This document shows positions 1 through 7,226 of a DNA stretch of 17,879 nt, in pieces. The DNA comes from JABDNZ01 sp964407425 (lineage in GTDB: Bacteria; Gemmatimonadota; Gemmatimonadetes; Longimicrobiales; Gaopeijiaceae). A program made the translations under genes and the position numbers. Within the stretch, counting starts at the first letter, position 1; every line of letters begins with the position of its first letter. Under the pieces are notes generated by a model, which was given only the letters and a program-made list of their open reading frames with translations, made no database searches and was not told where the DNA came from. The stretch lies in contig CAYOVN010000062.1 of assembly GCA_964407425.1 (NCBI GenBank), positions 1 through 17,879 of the forward strand, given 5' to 3'.

Positions 1-59
1 TCTTCTTGAAGGGTGGCGTTCCCGGATCCCGCAATAGCTACGTTCTGATCACGAAGTGA
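1..59 (+). CDS. rplC: 50S ribosomal protein L3, C-terminal end (partial)
   Basis: Only the last 18 complete codons are present, read in the frame that ends with TGA at 57-59. They give FLKGGVPGSRNSYVLITK, which matches the C-terminal L3 pattern of a hydrophobic strand, then KG-(A/G)-VPG and a final short strand. L3 is an early-assembly 23S rRNA-binding protein near the peptidyl transferase centre. The identification is strengthened by rplD starting 3 bases after the stop, which is the usual S10-operon order. The gene begins outside the window. Confidence 0.9.
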   Translation, partial: FLKGGVPGSRNSYVLITK

Positions 60-62
60 CGC

Positions 63-716
63 ATGTACAAAGCCACTTATTTTAAGATTGACGGTAAGAA
101 GGGCCGAGCCCGGGCACTCCCGGATTGGCTTTTCGATGGCGTCGTGCACGAAGGCGCACTTCACCAGGTCGTGAAGGCTCACCTGGCGAACCAACGCCAA
201 GGAACAGGATCTGCCAAGAACCGCTCTGCTGTGCGCGGGGGCGGAGCCAAGCCGTTCCGACAGAAGGGCACGGGCCGAGCCCGACAGGGAACCATAAGGG
301 CTGCCCAGTTCAGGGGCGGGGGCCTCGCATTTCCGCCGATCCCCCACGGGTGGACCGAGAAGGTTCCGAAGAAGGTCCGAGGCCTCGCCAAGCGGTCGGC
401 CTTCAATGCCCGGGCCGAGGAAGAGAGAGTGGTCCTCGTGGATCCGATGAAGTTCGAGGCTCCCAAGACTGCTCAACTCCGGGATTTCCTGGGATCCATC
501 GATGCTCCGGGTAAAGTCCTCTTCCTGACGGAAGGCCGAAAGGAGAACCTGTACCTCTCCTCCCGGAATCTTCCCGAGGTCGAGGTGCGGCCGTTCGGTG
601 AGGAGTCGACCTATGACATCCTTTGGGCCACCACGGTCGTTATCGAGCGGGGTGCCCTGGACAACGCATCAGCGCCTTCGGGTGCGGATGGAGAGAAGGA
701 GGCCAAGGATGCGTGA
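63..716 (+). CDS. rplD: 50S ribosomal protein L4
   Basis: This encodes a 217-residue L4 (uL4), a little longer than the roughly 200-residue family norm. L4 binds 23S rRNA, and its long loop reaches the polypeptide exit tunnel. That loop is recognisable at about residues 50-92: NRSAVRGGGAKPFRQKGTGR followed by an RQGTIRAAQFRGGG segment. The C-terminal half has the expected alternating strand/helix domain, and the last ~15 residues are an Ala/Gly/Glu/Lys-rich tail that looks non-conserved. ATG at 63 lies just after the rplC stop. The 3' end overlaps the rplW start by 8 bases, which suggests translational coupling. In E. coli L4 autoregulates the S10 operon, but the leader needed to judge that here is outside the window. 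Confidence 0.97.
   Translation: MYKATYFKIDGKKGRARALPDWLFDGVVHEGALHQVVKAHLANQRQGTGSAKNRSAVRGGGAKPFRQKGTGRARQGTIRAAQFRGGGLAFPPIPHGWTEKVPKKVRGLAKRSAFNARAEEERVVLVDPMKFEAPKTAQLRDFLGSIDAPGKVLFLTEGRKENLYLSSRNLPEVEVRPFGEESTYDILWATTVVIERGALDNASAPSGADGEKEAKDA
696..702 (+). promoter_or_regulatory. Strong Shine-Dalgarno for rplW, inside rplD
   Basis: AAGGAGG lies 6 bases before ATG 709, within the last codons of rplD. It fixes the rplW start against in-frame upstream ATG codons that have no such site. Confidence 0.85.
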
Positions 717-1020
717 GGGAGTCGACGTCTTGGTCAGGCCGGTGGTTACGGAAAAAACCACTGAGCAGATCGAGAACAACAACGTCTACACGTTTATCGT
801 GAATCGGGACGCCAACAAACACGAGATCGCCAGGGCCATCGAGAAGACCTGGGAGGTCACGGTTCTGGACGTCCGGACCATGCGCTACGCCGGGAAGGCC
901 AAACGGTCGATCCTGGGTCGGATCCACAAGAACTGGGCTCTGGGCCGCAGGCCATCGTTTAAGAAAGCGGTGGTTCAGCTGGCTGAGGGCGACCATATCG
1001 AGCTCTACGAGGTCGGTTGA
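709..1020 (+). CDS. rplW: 50S ribosomal protein L23
   Basis: This is a 103-residue L23 (uL23), which sits at the tunnel exit and is the docking point for trigger factor and SRP. The typical N-terminal motif is present (VLVRPVVTEKTTEQIENNNVYTF in pattern), followed by ANKHEIARAIEKTWEVTVLDVRT. The basic loop with GRIHKNWALGRRPSFKKAVV is also as expected. The frame is open upstream to 598. ATG 709 is chosen because a near-perfect AAGGAGG lies at 696-702 with 6-base spacing, and because it gives the normal family N-terminus. It overlaps the end of rplD, so coupled translation is likely. Confidence 0.96.
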   Translation: MREGVDVLVRPVVTEKTTEQIENNNVYTFIVNRDANKHEIARAIEKTWEVTVLDVRTMRYAGKAKRSILGRIHKNWALGRRPSFKKAVVQLAEGDHIELYEVG

Positions 1021-1030
1021 GGATAACGCC

Positions 1031-1873
1031 ATGCCTTTAAAGAAATTCAAACCCGTGACCCCCGGATCCCGCTTCCGGTCTGTGACCTCTGGAGAGGTCC
1101 TCACCAGGAAGGGTCCCGAGCGCTCACTGACCGAATCCCTCTCAGGATCTGGGGGGAGAAACCACCATGGTCGGATCACAACCCGACGCCGTGGCGGTGG
1201 CCACAAACGCCGGTATCGCTTGGTTGATTTCAAGCGAAACAAGGTGGGAGTCCCTGGACGGGTGGCTGAGATCGAATACGATCCGAATCGGTCTGCCAAT
1301 ATCGCCCTGATTTTCTACCAGGACGGAGAGAAGCGGTACATTCTCCATCCCCGTGGACTTCAGGTGGGGGATACCATCGAGTCCGGGCCCCAATCGGACA
1401 TCAAGGTCGGGAATTGTCTTCCCATGGAGAAGATCCCCCTGGGCACCATGATCCACAATGTGGAGATGAAGCCTGGGAAGGGGGGCCAGATGGCCCGCTC
1501 CGCCGGGGCCGGGGTCCAACTGGTGGCGAAGGAGGGTGAGTTCGTTACGCTGAGACTTCCCTCCACAGAGGTCCGGAGGATCCGGAAGGAATGTGTCGCC
1601 ACCATCGGTCAGGTCGGGAATATCGACCACAACCTCCAGTCCATTGGGAAAGCCGGCGCGAATCGCTGGCGGGGTAAACGACCCAAGGTCCGGGGTGTTG
1701 CCATGAATCCGGTTGACCACCCCCTCGGTGGGGGTGAAGGCCGGGCTTCCGGGGGTCGGCCTCCTGTTTCCCCATGGGGCAAGCGGGAAGGCAAGAAGAC
1801 CCGGAACAAGAAGAAGGAATCGACTAAGTACATCGTCCGTGGACGGAAGCGGGGTAAGGCTACCCAGTCGTAA
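1031..1873 (+). CDS. rplB: 50S ribosomal protein L2
   Basis: This is a 280-residue L2 (uL2), the usual length, and one of the proteins closest to the peptidyl transferase centre. It is needed for subunit joining. Visible features are the N-terminal GGRNHHGRITTRRRGGGHKR segment (about 41-60), the RNA-binding OB-fold/SH3 core, and the family signature RGVAMNPVDHPLGGGEGR at 221-238. His230 corresponds to the functionally critical histidine of E. coli L2. The basic C-terminal tail (KKTRNKKKESTKYIVRGRKR) is normal. It follows rplW after 10 bases. Confidence 0.98.
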   Translation: MPLKKFKPVTPGSRFRSVTSGEVLTRKGPERSLTESLSGSGGRNHHGRITTRRRGGGHKRRYRLVDFKRNKVGVPGRVAEIEYDPNRSANIALIFYQDGEKRYILHPRGLQVGDTIESGPQSDIKVGNCLPMEKIPLGTMIHNVEMKPGKGGQMARSAGAGVQLVAKEGEFVTLRLPSTEVRRIRKECVATIGQVGNIDHNLQSIGKAGANRWRGKRPKVRGVAMNPVDHPLGGGEGRASGGRPPVSPWGKREGKKTRNKKKESTKYIVRGRKRGKATQS

Positions 1874-1912
1874 GGGTGGTTCGATCCCTACTGTGCAGAG
1901 AGGTCATAAGAC

Positions 1913-2200
1913 ATGCCACGTAGCGTAAAAAAAGGCCCCTTCATCGAAGCGAAACTCATGAGCCGAGTTGAGGAGATGAACGCCCGGAACGAAAAGAAGG
2001 TCATTAAGACCTGGTCTCGGCGCTCCACTATCTCTCCGGATTTCGTGGGTCATACGGTGGCCGTCCATAACGGAAACAAGTTCATTCCTGTCTACGTCAC
2101 GGAGAACATGGTGGGCCACAAACTCGGTGAGTTTGCTCCCACCCGACTTTTCCGGGGCCATGGCGGGAAGCTGGCCGACAAACGGTCCAGCGTCAGGTAA
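1913..2200 (+). CDS. rpsS: 30S ribosomal protein S19
   Basis: This is a 95-residue S19 (uS19) of normal length. S19 forms a complex with S13 in the head of the small subunit and contacts the A-site tRNA region. The N-terminus PRSVKKGPFIEAKL, the WSRRSTISPDFVGHTVAVHNG core and the C-terminal LGEFAPTRLFRGHGGK block are all typical. It sits in the canonical rplB-rpsS-rplV order. The 39-base gap before it contains GAGAGG as a plausible ribosome-binding site. Confidence 0.97.
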   Translation: MPRSVKKGPFIEAKLMSRVEEMNARNEKKVIKTWSRRSTISPDFVGHTVAVHNGNKFIPVYVTENMVGHKLGEFAPTRLFRGHGGKLADKRSSVR

Positions 2201-2217
2201 ATGGGGTCGGAGAGCCG

Positions 2218-2571
2218 ATGATGGAAGCCAAGGCAATCGCCAAGAACATCAGCATGAGCGCCCGGAAGGTCCGCTTGGTCGTGGACCAGATCCGTGGACG
2301 TTCAGTGAATGAAGCCTACGCCATCCTCCAGCACTCGAAGAAGGCAGCTGCCGAGCCGGTGTCCAAGACACTGCGGTCCGCTGTGGCCAATGCTCAGTAT
2401 CGGGCTCAAGAGGATGGAGATGTTTTGGATGTGGACACGCTCCACGTCCGGGAGGCCCTTGTCGACGAGGGAGCCACGCTCCGCCGTTGGCGTGCTAGGG
2501 CAATGGGTCGGGCTTCCCCGATTCGTAAGCGCACCAGCCACATCACACTGATCGTGGATACGAAGGAGTAA
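2218..2571 (+). CDS. rplV: 50S ribosomal protein L22
   Basis: This is a 117-residue L22 (uL22). It lines the nascent-peptide tunnel together with L4, and its hairpin loop is a known site of macrolide-resistance mutations. The N-terminal AKAIAKNISMSARKVRLVVDQIRG and the C-terminal hairpin RRWRARAMGRASPIRKRTSHITL are typical, with no obvious insertion or deletion in the loop. The gene begins with two consecutive ATG codons (2218 and 2221). GGAG at 2209-2212 is 5 or 8 bases away, so either could be used. It ends 6 bases before rpsC. Confidence 0.97.
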   Translation: MMEAKAIAKNISMSARKVRLVVDQIRGRSVNEAYAILQHSKKAAAEPVSKTLRSAVANAQYRAQEDGDVLDVDTLHVREALVDEGATLRRWRARAMGRASPIRKRTSHITLIVDTKE

Positions 2572-2577
2572 ATCTGG

Positions 2578-3243
2578 ATGGGACAGAAGACGCATCCTCA
2601 CGGATTCCGACTGGGAATCGTCAAGGACTGGAAGTCTCGCTGGTACGCTGAGCGTGATTTCCCCCGCCTCCTGCAAGAGGACGAGACGATTCGTAAGTAT
2701 CTGCACCGACGGCTGAATCATGCAGCTCTGTCGATGGTGGAGATCGAGCGGAAGCCTTCGAAGATCGTGGTGACCCTCCACACGGCCCGGCCCGGTGTTG
2801 TTATCGGGAAGCGGGGAGCCGAAGTGGACAAGCTCCGGGACGAGCTGGGAGTCCTAACGAAGGCTGAAGTCAGCGTGAATGTGGAAGAGATCAAACGACC
2901 TGAGATCGACGCCCGGCTCGTTGCCGAGAACGTCGCTCATCAGATTCGGCAGCGGATTTCGTTCCGCCGGGCCATGAAGAGGGCCGTTCAGTCGGCTATC
3001 AGATCTGGCGCGGAAGGGATCAAGATCCAATGTGCCGGACGACTTGGAGGGGCTGAAATCGCCCGGACCGAGGGATACAACGAGGGCCGTGTGCCCTTGC
3101 ACACCCTTCGGGCGGATATCGACTACGCCTCTCTCCCGGCCATCACCACCTACGGAACGGTGGGTGTGAAGTGCTGGATATTCAAAGGCGAAGTGGTTGA
3201 GGACCGGTCTGGCCGGACCTATTCGGCTGGCGGAGCCAAGTAA
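2578..3243 (+). CDS. rpsC: 30S ribosomal protein S3
   Basis: This is a 221-residue S3 (uS3), part of the mRNA entry channel and of the ribosomal helicase activity. The N-terminus GQKTHPHGFRLGIVKDWKSRW is characteristic. A type II KH domain follows with its GKRG loop at 77-80 (GVVIGKRGAEVDKL). The basic helix RQRISFRRAMKRAVQSAIRSGAEG, associated with mRNA contact, is intact. The C-terminal domain carries the GRLGGAEIARTE signature and ends soon after the VKCWIFKGEVV strand, with a short tail. It has standard length and standard order between rplV and rplP. Confidence 0.98.
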   Translation: MGQKTHPHGFRLGIVKDWKSRWYAERDFPRLLQEDETIRKYLHRRLNHAALSMVEIERKPSKIVVTLHTARPGVVIGKRGAEVDKLRDELGVLTKAEVSVNVEEIKRPEIDARLVAENVAHQIRQRISFRRAMKRAVQSAIRSGAEGIKIQCAGRLGGAEIARTEGYNEGRVPLHTLRADIDYASLPAITTYGTVGVKCWIFKGEVVEDRSGRTYSAGGAK

Positions 3244-3302
3244 TTCGAGAACCACTCAGCGTGAAACGCTCAGCTAAAAGCACCAACGGGGACCGATAGA
3301 CG

Positions 3303-3722
3303 ATGCTAGCGCCCAAACGGGTTAAACACCGGAAGACACACAAAGGCAAGATGCGGGGGAAGGCTACCCGAGGAAATCGTGTTTCCTTTGGGGAATATGG
3401 TCTTCAGGCCCAAGAGGCCCATTGGATCACCAACCGGCAGATTGAAGCCGCTCGTGTCGCCATGACCCGGCACATCAAGAGAGGTGGGAAAGTCTGGATC
3501 CGCATTTTCCCGGACAAGCCTATCACCCAGAAGCCTGCGGAAACGCGGATGGGTAAGGGAAAGGGCAATCCAGAGGGTTGGGTGGCCGTGGTGAAACCGG
3601 GCCGGGTCATGTTCGAGCTCGAGGGTGTGCCCCTGAAAATGGCCCAGGAGGCCATGGACCTGGCCGCCGCGAAGCTCCCCATCAAGACGCGCTTTTTGGT
3701 GCGTGAGCACCAGTTGGGTTAG
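3303..3722 (+). CDS. rplP: 50S ribosomal protein L16
   Basis: This is a 139-residue L16 (uL16), the organiser of the A-site tRNA pocket on the large subunit. The start MLAPKRVKHRKTHKGKMRG, the ITNRQIEAARVAMTRHIKRGGKVWIRIFPDKPIT block and the RMGKGKGNPEGWVAVVKPG signature are all present. Arg82 matches the arginine that is hydroxylated in E. coli L16, but whether the modification occurs here cannot be told. A 59-base spacer precedes the gene, wider than most junctions here, with GGGGA at 3288-3292 as a weak ribosome-binding site. Confidence 0.98.
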   Translation: MLAPKRVKHRKTHKGKMRGKATRGNRVSFGEYGLQAQEAHWITNRQIEAARVAMTRHIKRGGKVWIRIFPDKPITQKPAETRMGKGKGNPEGWVAVVKPGRVMFELEGVPLKMAQEAMDLAAAKLPIKTRFLVREHQLG

Positions 3723-3735
3723 GAGAGGGAATTCG

Positions 3736-3936
3736 ATGAAGCCTGAGGACATTCGGGGGCTGACGGACGAAGAGATCCAAGAGCGGATCCAGGAACTGAC
3801 GGAGGAGCGTTTTCGCCTTCGGTTCCGGAGCGCAACCATGGAACTCGAAAACCCAAAGCTTCTTACAGAAATCCGCCGGGACGTCGCCCGGATGAAGACG
3901 GTTCTTCGCGAGCGTGAGCTCGCCCAGCAGAGTTAG
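3736..3936 (+). CDS. rpmC: 50S ribosomal protein L29
   Basis: This is a 66-residue L29 (uL29), a two-helix protein near the tunnel exit next to L23. It shows the usual pattern MKPEDIRGLTDEEIQERIQEL, then LRFRSATMELENPKLLTEIRRDVARMKTVLRERE. An upstream in-frame ATG at 3703 is rejected. ATG 3736 is preceded by AGGAGAGGGA at 3721-3730 and gives the normal family N-terminus. Its TAG stop at 3934-3936 abuts rpsQ. Confidence 0.95.
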   Translation: MKPEDIRGLTDEEIQERIQELTEERFRLRFRSATMELENPKLLTEIRRDVARMKTVLRERELAQQS

Positions 3937-3944
3937 TGTGGGAA

Positions 3945-4235
3945 ATGGCTGAGATTCTGAAAGATGCCCAGCAGGACGGGAACGATCGAAACCGCAGGAA
4001 GATCAGGATTGGCGTCGTTGTCAGCGATAAGTCTGACAAGACGGTGACGGTCCAGGTTGAGCGGCGGTTCGCACACCCCCTGTATGGGAAACAGGTAAGA
4101 AAAACGAAGAAGTATCAGGCCCACGATGAACTCAATGAGTACAAAGTGGGGGACATGGTACGCATGGTTGAAACCCGCCCCTTGTCGAAGACGAAGAGAT
4201 GGCGGGTTGCCGAGTTGATTGAGCGGTCCGAGTAA
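3945..4235 (+). CDS. rpsQ: 30S ribosomal protein S17
   Basis: This is a 96-residue S17 (uS17), a primary 16S rRNA-binding OB-fold protein of the small subunit. The core IGVVVSDKSDKTVTVQVERRFAHPLYGK, then HDELNEYKVGDMVRMVETRPLSKTKRWRV, is diagnostic. About 20 polar residues precede the core, slightly more than in E. coli. The start is uncertain. ATG 3945 has only a cramped GGGA before it. A GTG at 3936 overlaps the rpmC stop by one base (TAGTG) and would add three residues; it could be the real, coupled start. Confidence 0.94.
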   Translation: MAEILKDAQQDGNDRNRRKIRIGVVVSDKSDKTVTVQVERRFAHPLYGKQVRKTKKYQAHDELNEYKVGDMVRMVETRPLSKTKRWRVAELIERSE

Positions 4236-4265
4236 CGCCGGTCCGAACCATCGGAGCTCAGAACG

Positions 4266-4634
4266 ATGATTCAGCAGGAAACAGTTCTCAGGATCGCAGA
4301 TAACACCGGAGCCAAAAAGGCTTTGGTGATCCGAGTCCTGGGTGGATCCGGCAGGCGATACGCCCGGGTAGGGGATGTGGTGGTGGCGACCGTTAAGGAT
4401 GCCATTCCAAACGCCCCAGTGAAAAAAGGTGAAGTGGTTCAGGCGGTTGTGGTCCGGACCCGCAAGGAGATGCGTCGGAAAGATGGGACGTACATCCGGT
4501 TCGATGACAATGCCGCCGTCCTCATTAATCCCCAGGGGGAGCCCAGGGGGACCCGCATCTTCGGCCCTGTGGGCAGGGAGTTACGGGAAAAGAGATACAT
4601 GAGGATCGTATCGCTGGCTCCGGAGGTACTCTAA
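4266..4634 (+). CDS. rplN: 50S ribosomal protein L14
   Basis: This is a 122-residue L14 (uL14), exactly the usual length. It forms part of the intersubunit bridge area and is the binding site of the silencing factor RsfS. The N-terminus MIQQETVLRIADNTGAKKAL, the VVVRTRKEMRRKDGTYIRFDDNAAVLIN signature and the terminal GPVGRELREKRYMRIVSLAPEVL are textbook. The stop codon shares one base with the rplX start (TAATG), so the two are translationally coupled. Confidence 0.98.
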   Translation: MIQQETVLRIADNTGAKKALVIRVLGGSGRRYARVGDVVVATVKDAIPNAPVKKGEVVQAVVVRTRKEMRRKDGTYIRFDDNAAVLINPQGEPRGTRIFGPVGRELREKRYMRIVSLAPEVL

Positions 4635-4993
4635 TGGCTCAAAACCAATTCACGAACCGTGTTCGCCAGGCCAAAACAAGGGTCATGAAAGGCGATCGGG
4701 TAAAGGTCATTCGCGGGAATTTCCGGGACTCGGAAGGCACGGTCCTAAGGGTTCTTCCCGATGCTTCCCGGGTGGTGGTCGAGGGCGTGAACATGCGCAA
4801 GCGCCACGAACGTCCGACTCAGGACAACCCGGAAGGCGGAATCATCACGTTCGAGGCTCCCATCCACATCTCCAACGTTATGTTGGTGGATCCGACCGGC
4901 GGCGATGCCAGCCGGACCCGGCTCAGGGTGGAAGCCGATGGAACCAAGGAACGGATTTCCATTAAAAGTGGAAACCCGATTCCCAAGCCGTAA
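4634..4993 (+). CDS. rplX: 50S ribosomal protein L24
   Basis: This is a 119-residue L24 (uL24), an early-assembly initiator protein of the large subunit. The KOW motif is visible at about residues 18-45 (KGDRVKVIRGNFRDSEGTVLRVLP), followed by VVVEGVNMRKRHERP and the SNVMLVDP segment. It has ~15 more residues than the E. coli protein, in the N- and C-terminal ends. GGAGG at 4622-4626 lies 7 bases before the ATG, inside rplN. Confidence 0.96.
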   Translation: MAQNQFTNRVRQAKTRVMKGDRVKVIRGNFRDSEGTVLRVLPDASRVVVEGVNMRKRHERPTQDNPEGGIITFEAPIHISNVMLVDPTGGDASRTRLRVEADGTKERISIKSGNPIPKP

Positions 4994-5009
4994 CAGGAAC
5001 GACCCTACG

Positions 5010-5660
5010 ATGGCAAAGAAGAAGGAAAAAAAGGCAGCGGCTGATAAGCCCAACGATCAGCCTAAAGCCATGACAGAGATGAAGGAGCCCCGGCTTCTTC
5101 GGCACTACCGGGACCACGTCCATTCGGCCCTGATGGAGCAGTTCGGCTTCAAGAACCCGAACCAGGTCCCGAAGGTCGAAAAGGTCGTTGTGAACGTTGG
5201 CGTCGGTGATGCTGCAAAGGAACAGAAGCTCCTGGACAGCGTGCTGAGCGAGTTGACGATCATCACCGGCCAGCGCCCTGTAATCAACCGCGCGCGGAAG
5301 TCCATTTCGAACTTCTCGCTGCGTGAAGGGATGCCGGTGGGTGTGAGCGTGACCCTCAGGAAGCAGAAGATGTACGACTTCCTGGATCGCTTGGTCACTG
5401 CTGCCATCCCCAGAGTCCGTGACTTCCGTGGTCTCTCTACCCGGTCCTTTGACGGGCGTGGGAACTACACCATGGGGGTGAAAGAGCAAATCATCTTCCC
5501 GGAAATCAACTACGACCGGGTCCAGAAGGTCCACGGAATGGACATCACCGTGGTCACTTCGACGAACAAGGATGACGTGGCTTTTGCCCTCCTTCGGGAG
5601 ATGGGTTTCCCCTTCCGAGGGGAAGAGAAGCCCGTCCAAATTGGAATGCCGGCGGCCTAG
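5010..5660 (+). CDS. rplE: 50S ribosomal protein L5, with a Lys-rich N-terminal extension
   Basis: This is a 216-residue L5 (uL5), which binds 5S rRNA and contacts the P-site tRNA and the small subunit head. The core begins around residue 25 (PRLLRHYRDHVHSALMEQFGF) and carries VPKVEKVVVNVGVGDA, ITGQRPVINRARKSISNFSLREG and IPRVRDFRGLS. The E. coli protein is 179 residues. The difference is mainly a ~24-residue N-terminal extension rich in Lys and Ala (MAKKKEKKAAADKPNDQPKA). The start at 5010 is supported by AGGAA at 4995-4999. Internal ATGs at 5070 and 5079 would give a normal-length protein but lack a good ribosome-binding site, so the extension is probable rather than certain. Confidence 0.95.
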   Translation: MAKKKEKKAAADKPNDQPKAMTEMKEPRLLRHYRDHVHSALMEQFGFKNPNQVPKVEKVVVNVGVGDAAKEQKLLDSVLSELTIITGQRPVINRARKSISNFSLREGMPVGVSVTLRKQKMYDFLDRLVTAAIPRVRDFRGLSTRSFDGRGNYTMGVKEQIIFPEINYDRVQKVHGMDITVVTSTNKDDVAFALLREMGFPFRGEEKPVQIGMPAA

Positions 5661-5683
5661 CCCCAAGAAGAGTCGAGGAATAG

Positions 5684-5869
5684 ATGGCGAGGAAAGCCCT
5701 CATTGAGAAAAGCAAGCGTAAGCCTAAGTTCGGTGTCCGAGTTCGGAACCGATGCTCCCGGTGCGGCCGACCCCGCGGGTTCCTGAGGAAGTTCGGAATC
5801 TGCAGGATTTGCTTCAGGGAGATGTCTCTCCGCGGGGAGATTCCCGGCGTGCGGAAGTCCAGCTGGTAA
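5684..5869 (+). CDS. rpsN: 30S ribosomal protein S14, short zinc-binding type
   Basis: This is a 61-residue S14 (uS14) of the short, zinc-binding (type Z) class. The ligands are Cys24, Cys27, Cys40 and Cys43 (NRCSRCGRPRG then GICRICFRE). The long form found in E. coli is about 100 residues and lacks these cysteines. The C-terminus LRGEIPGVRKSSW is typical. S14 is a late-assembling protein of the 30S head. It follows rplE after 23 bases with GAGGAA as ribosome-binding site, in the normal spc order rplE-rpsN-rpsH. Confidence 0.97.
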   Translation: MARKALIEKSKRKPKFGVRVRNRCSRCGRPRGFLRKFGICRICFREMSLRGEIPGVRKSSW

Positions 5870-5885
5870 AAGGATCGAAAACGAA

Positions 5886-6278
5886 ATGATGACGGATCCC
5901 ATTGCGGACATGCTTACCCGTCTCCGGAACGCCGGAACCGCCGGTCACCGGTGGGTGGACATGCCGGTCTCGAAACTAAAAATCGAGATCGCCCGCCTCC
6001 TGAAGGACAATTCTTTCGTCTTTGACTTCAAGGTCTTGGACGATGGTGCCTACGGTCTGCTTCGTATTTATCTGAAGTATTCCGACGGCTCACCTGTGAT
6101 TCGGCATCTGGAGCGTGTCTCCAGCCCTGGCCGACGTCACTACGTGGGCGTGAACGAGATTCCCCGGGTCCGAAATGGGCTGGGGATGGCCATTCTCTCT
6201 ACCTCCAAGGGGCTTCTGTCTGACAGAGTCGCCCGGCAACAACGGATTGGTGGAGAACTCATGGCCCTGATCTGGTAA
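5886..6278 (+). CDS. rpsH: 30S ribosomal protein S8
   Basis: This is a 130-residue S8 (uS8), a primary binder of the 16S rRNA central domain and the translational repressor of the spc operon in E. coli. It starts (M)MTDPIADMLTRLRNAG and ends with the RNA-binding signature STSKGLLSDRVARQQRIGGELMALIW. Two ATGs are adjacent (5886, 5889). AAAAGGA at 5868-5874 favours the first by spacing, while the second gives the commonest family N-terminus. I did not find a copy of the E. coli S8 mRNA target near rplE, though I could not fold the RNA. Confidence 0.97.
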   Translation: MMTDPIADMLTRLRNAGTAGHRWVDMPVSKLKIEIARLLKDNSFVFDFKVLDDGAYGLLRIYLKYSDGSPVIRHLERVSSPGRRHYVGVNEIPRVRNGLGMAILSTSKGLLSDRVARQQRIGGELMALIW

Positions 6279-6296
6279 AGGAAGGCAAGAGAGTCC

Positions 6297-6836
6297 ATGT
6301 CGCGGATTGGAAAGATGCCAGTGGAGGTGCCGAAGGGTGTTGATGTAGCCCTTAAGGACAGGACCTTCTCTGCAAAAGGACCCAAGGGTAACCTCACCCT
6401 GGAAATCCACCCGGAGATCAAGGTGGAGGTTGATGGTACTACCATCACCTGCCACAGTCCGTCGGATCAGCCTCGCCATAAGGCCCTTCACGGACTGGTT
6501 CGGTCCCTGGTGGCCAACATGGTGAAAGGTGTGAACGAAGGCTTCTCCAAGACCCTGGAGATTGTCGGGGTGGGTTATCGGGCGGACCCCGAAGGGAAAG
6601 GGATCAAGATCCAGGTTGGGTATTCCCATCCGATCAACTATCCCGCACCTGATGGAGTGAACCTCGTGTGCCCGAATCAAACCACAATCGTGGTATCGGG
6701 TGCCGACAAACAGAAGGTTGGTCAGGCAGCTGCGGAGATTCGCTCCTTCCGTCCCCCTGAACCCTATAAGGGGAAGGGAATTCGGTATCAGGGAGAGCAG
6801 GTCCGCCGGAAGGCCGGAAAGACGGCAGGGGCGTAA
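6297..6836 (+). CDS. rplF: 50S ribosomal protein L6
   Basis: This is a 179-residue L6 (uL6) of normal length with the two tandem related domains. The start SRIGKMPVEVPKGVDV is typical of the first domain. The second contains LEIVGVGYRA and the family signature FRPPEPYKGKGIRYQGE near the C-terminus. L6 lies close to the sarcin-ricin loop and the factor-binding site. AAAGGAAGG in the 18-base gap after rpsH is a strong ribosome-binding site. Confidence 0.98.
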   Translation: MSRIGKMPVEVPKGVDVALKDRTFSAKGPKGNLTLEIHPEIKVEVDGTTITCHSPSDQPRHKALHGLVRSLVANMVKGVNEGFSKTLEIVGVGYRADPEGKGIKIQVGYSHPINYPAPDGVNLVCPNQTTIVVSGADKQKVGQAAAEIRSFRPPEPYKGKGIRYQGEQVRRKAGKTAGA

Positions 6837-6839
6837 ACC

Positions 6840-7226
6840 ATGGCTAAAATAGGCAATACCAAAAAAAGTCGGAGTGTACAGCGGGCCAAACGGCACCGCC
6901 GAATCCGAAAGAAGATCCAGGGAACCGCCGAGCGGCCTCGTCTGGTAGTTTTCCGGTCCCTGAAGAATATCGAAGGACAGGTGGTAGATGATGATGCCTC
7001 CAGGACTCTGGTAGGGGTTAGCACCCTTACGGAGGAGCTCCGGGGGTTCAAGGGCGAGTCCCAGACACCTAAGGTCGAGATGGCCTTCGAAGCCGGGAAA
7101 CTCCTGGCGAGCAAGGCCAAAGCCGCTGGTGTTGAGCATGTCATTTTCGACAGGGGCGGCTACAAGTATCACGGCCGAGTAAAGGCATTTGCAGAAGGCG
7201 CCCGTAAAGGCGGATTGGAGTTCTGA
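6840..7226 (+). CDS. rplR: 50S ribosomal protein L18
   Basis: This is a 128-residue L18 (uL18), the main 5S rRNA-binding protein with L5. It has a basic N-terminus (RAKRHRRIRKKIQGTAERPRL), the VFRSLKNIEGQVVDD strand, and the C-terminal signature VIFDRGGYKYHGRVKAFAEGARKGGLEF. It starts 3 bases after the rplF stop. Its own stop shares a base with the rpsE ATG (TGATG), so rplR-rpsE translation is coupled. Confidence 0.98.
   Translation: MAKIGNTKKSRSVQRAKRHRRIRKKIQGTAERPRLVVFRSLKNIEGQVVDDDASRTLVGVSTLTEELRGFKGESQTPKVEMAFEAGKLLASKAKAAGVEHVIFDRGGYKYHGRVKAFAEGARKGGLEF

Noticed and set aside
3258..3270. AGCGT-GAA-ACGCT mini-hairpin between rpsC and rplP
   Set aside because: A 5-bp stem of this size is common by chance in such DNA; no supporting feature nearby.
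4242..4255. TCCGA-ACCA-TCGGA mini-hairpin between rpsQ and rplN
   Set aside because: Five pairs only; cannot be distinguished from chance without comparative data.
6090..7172. Long open frame on the minus strand (about 360 codons)
   Set aside because: It lies entirely antisense to rpsH, rplF and rplR, all unmistakable. Its translation shows no recognisable domain and reads like a shadow of GC-rich coding sequence.
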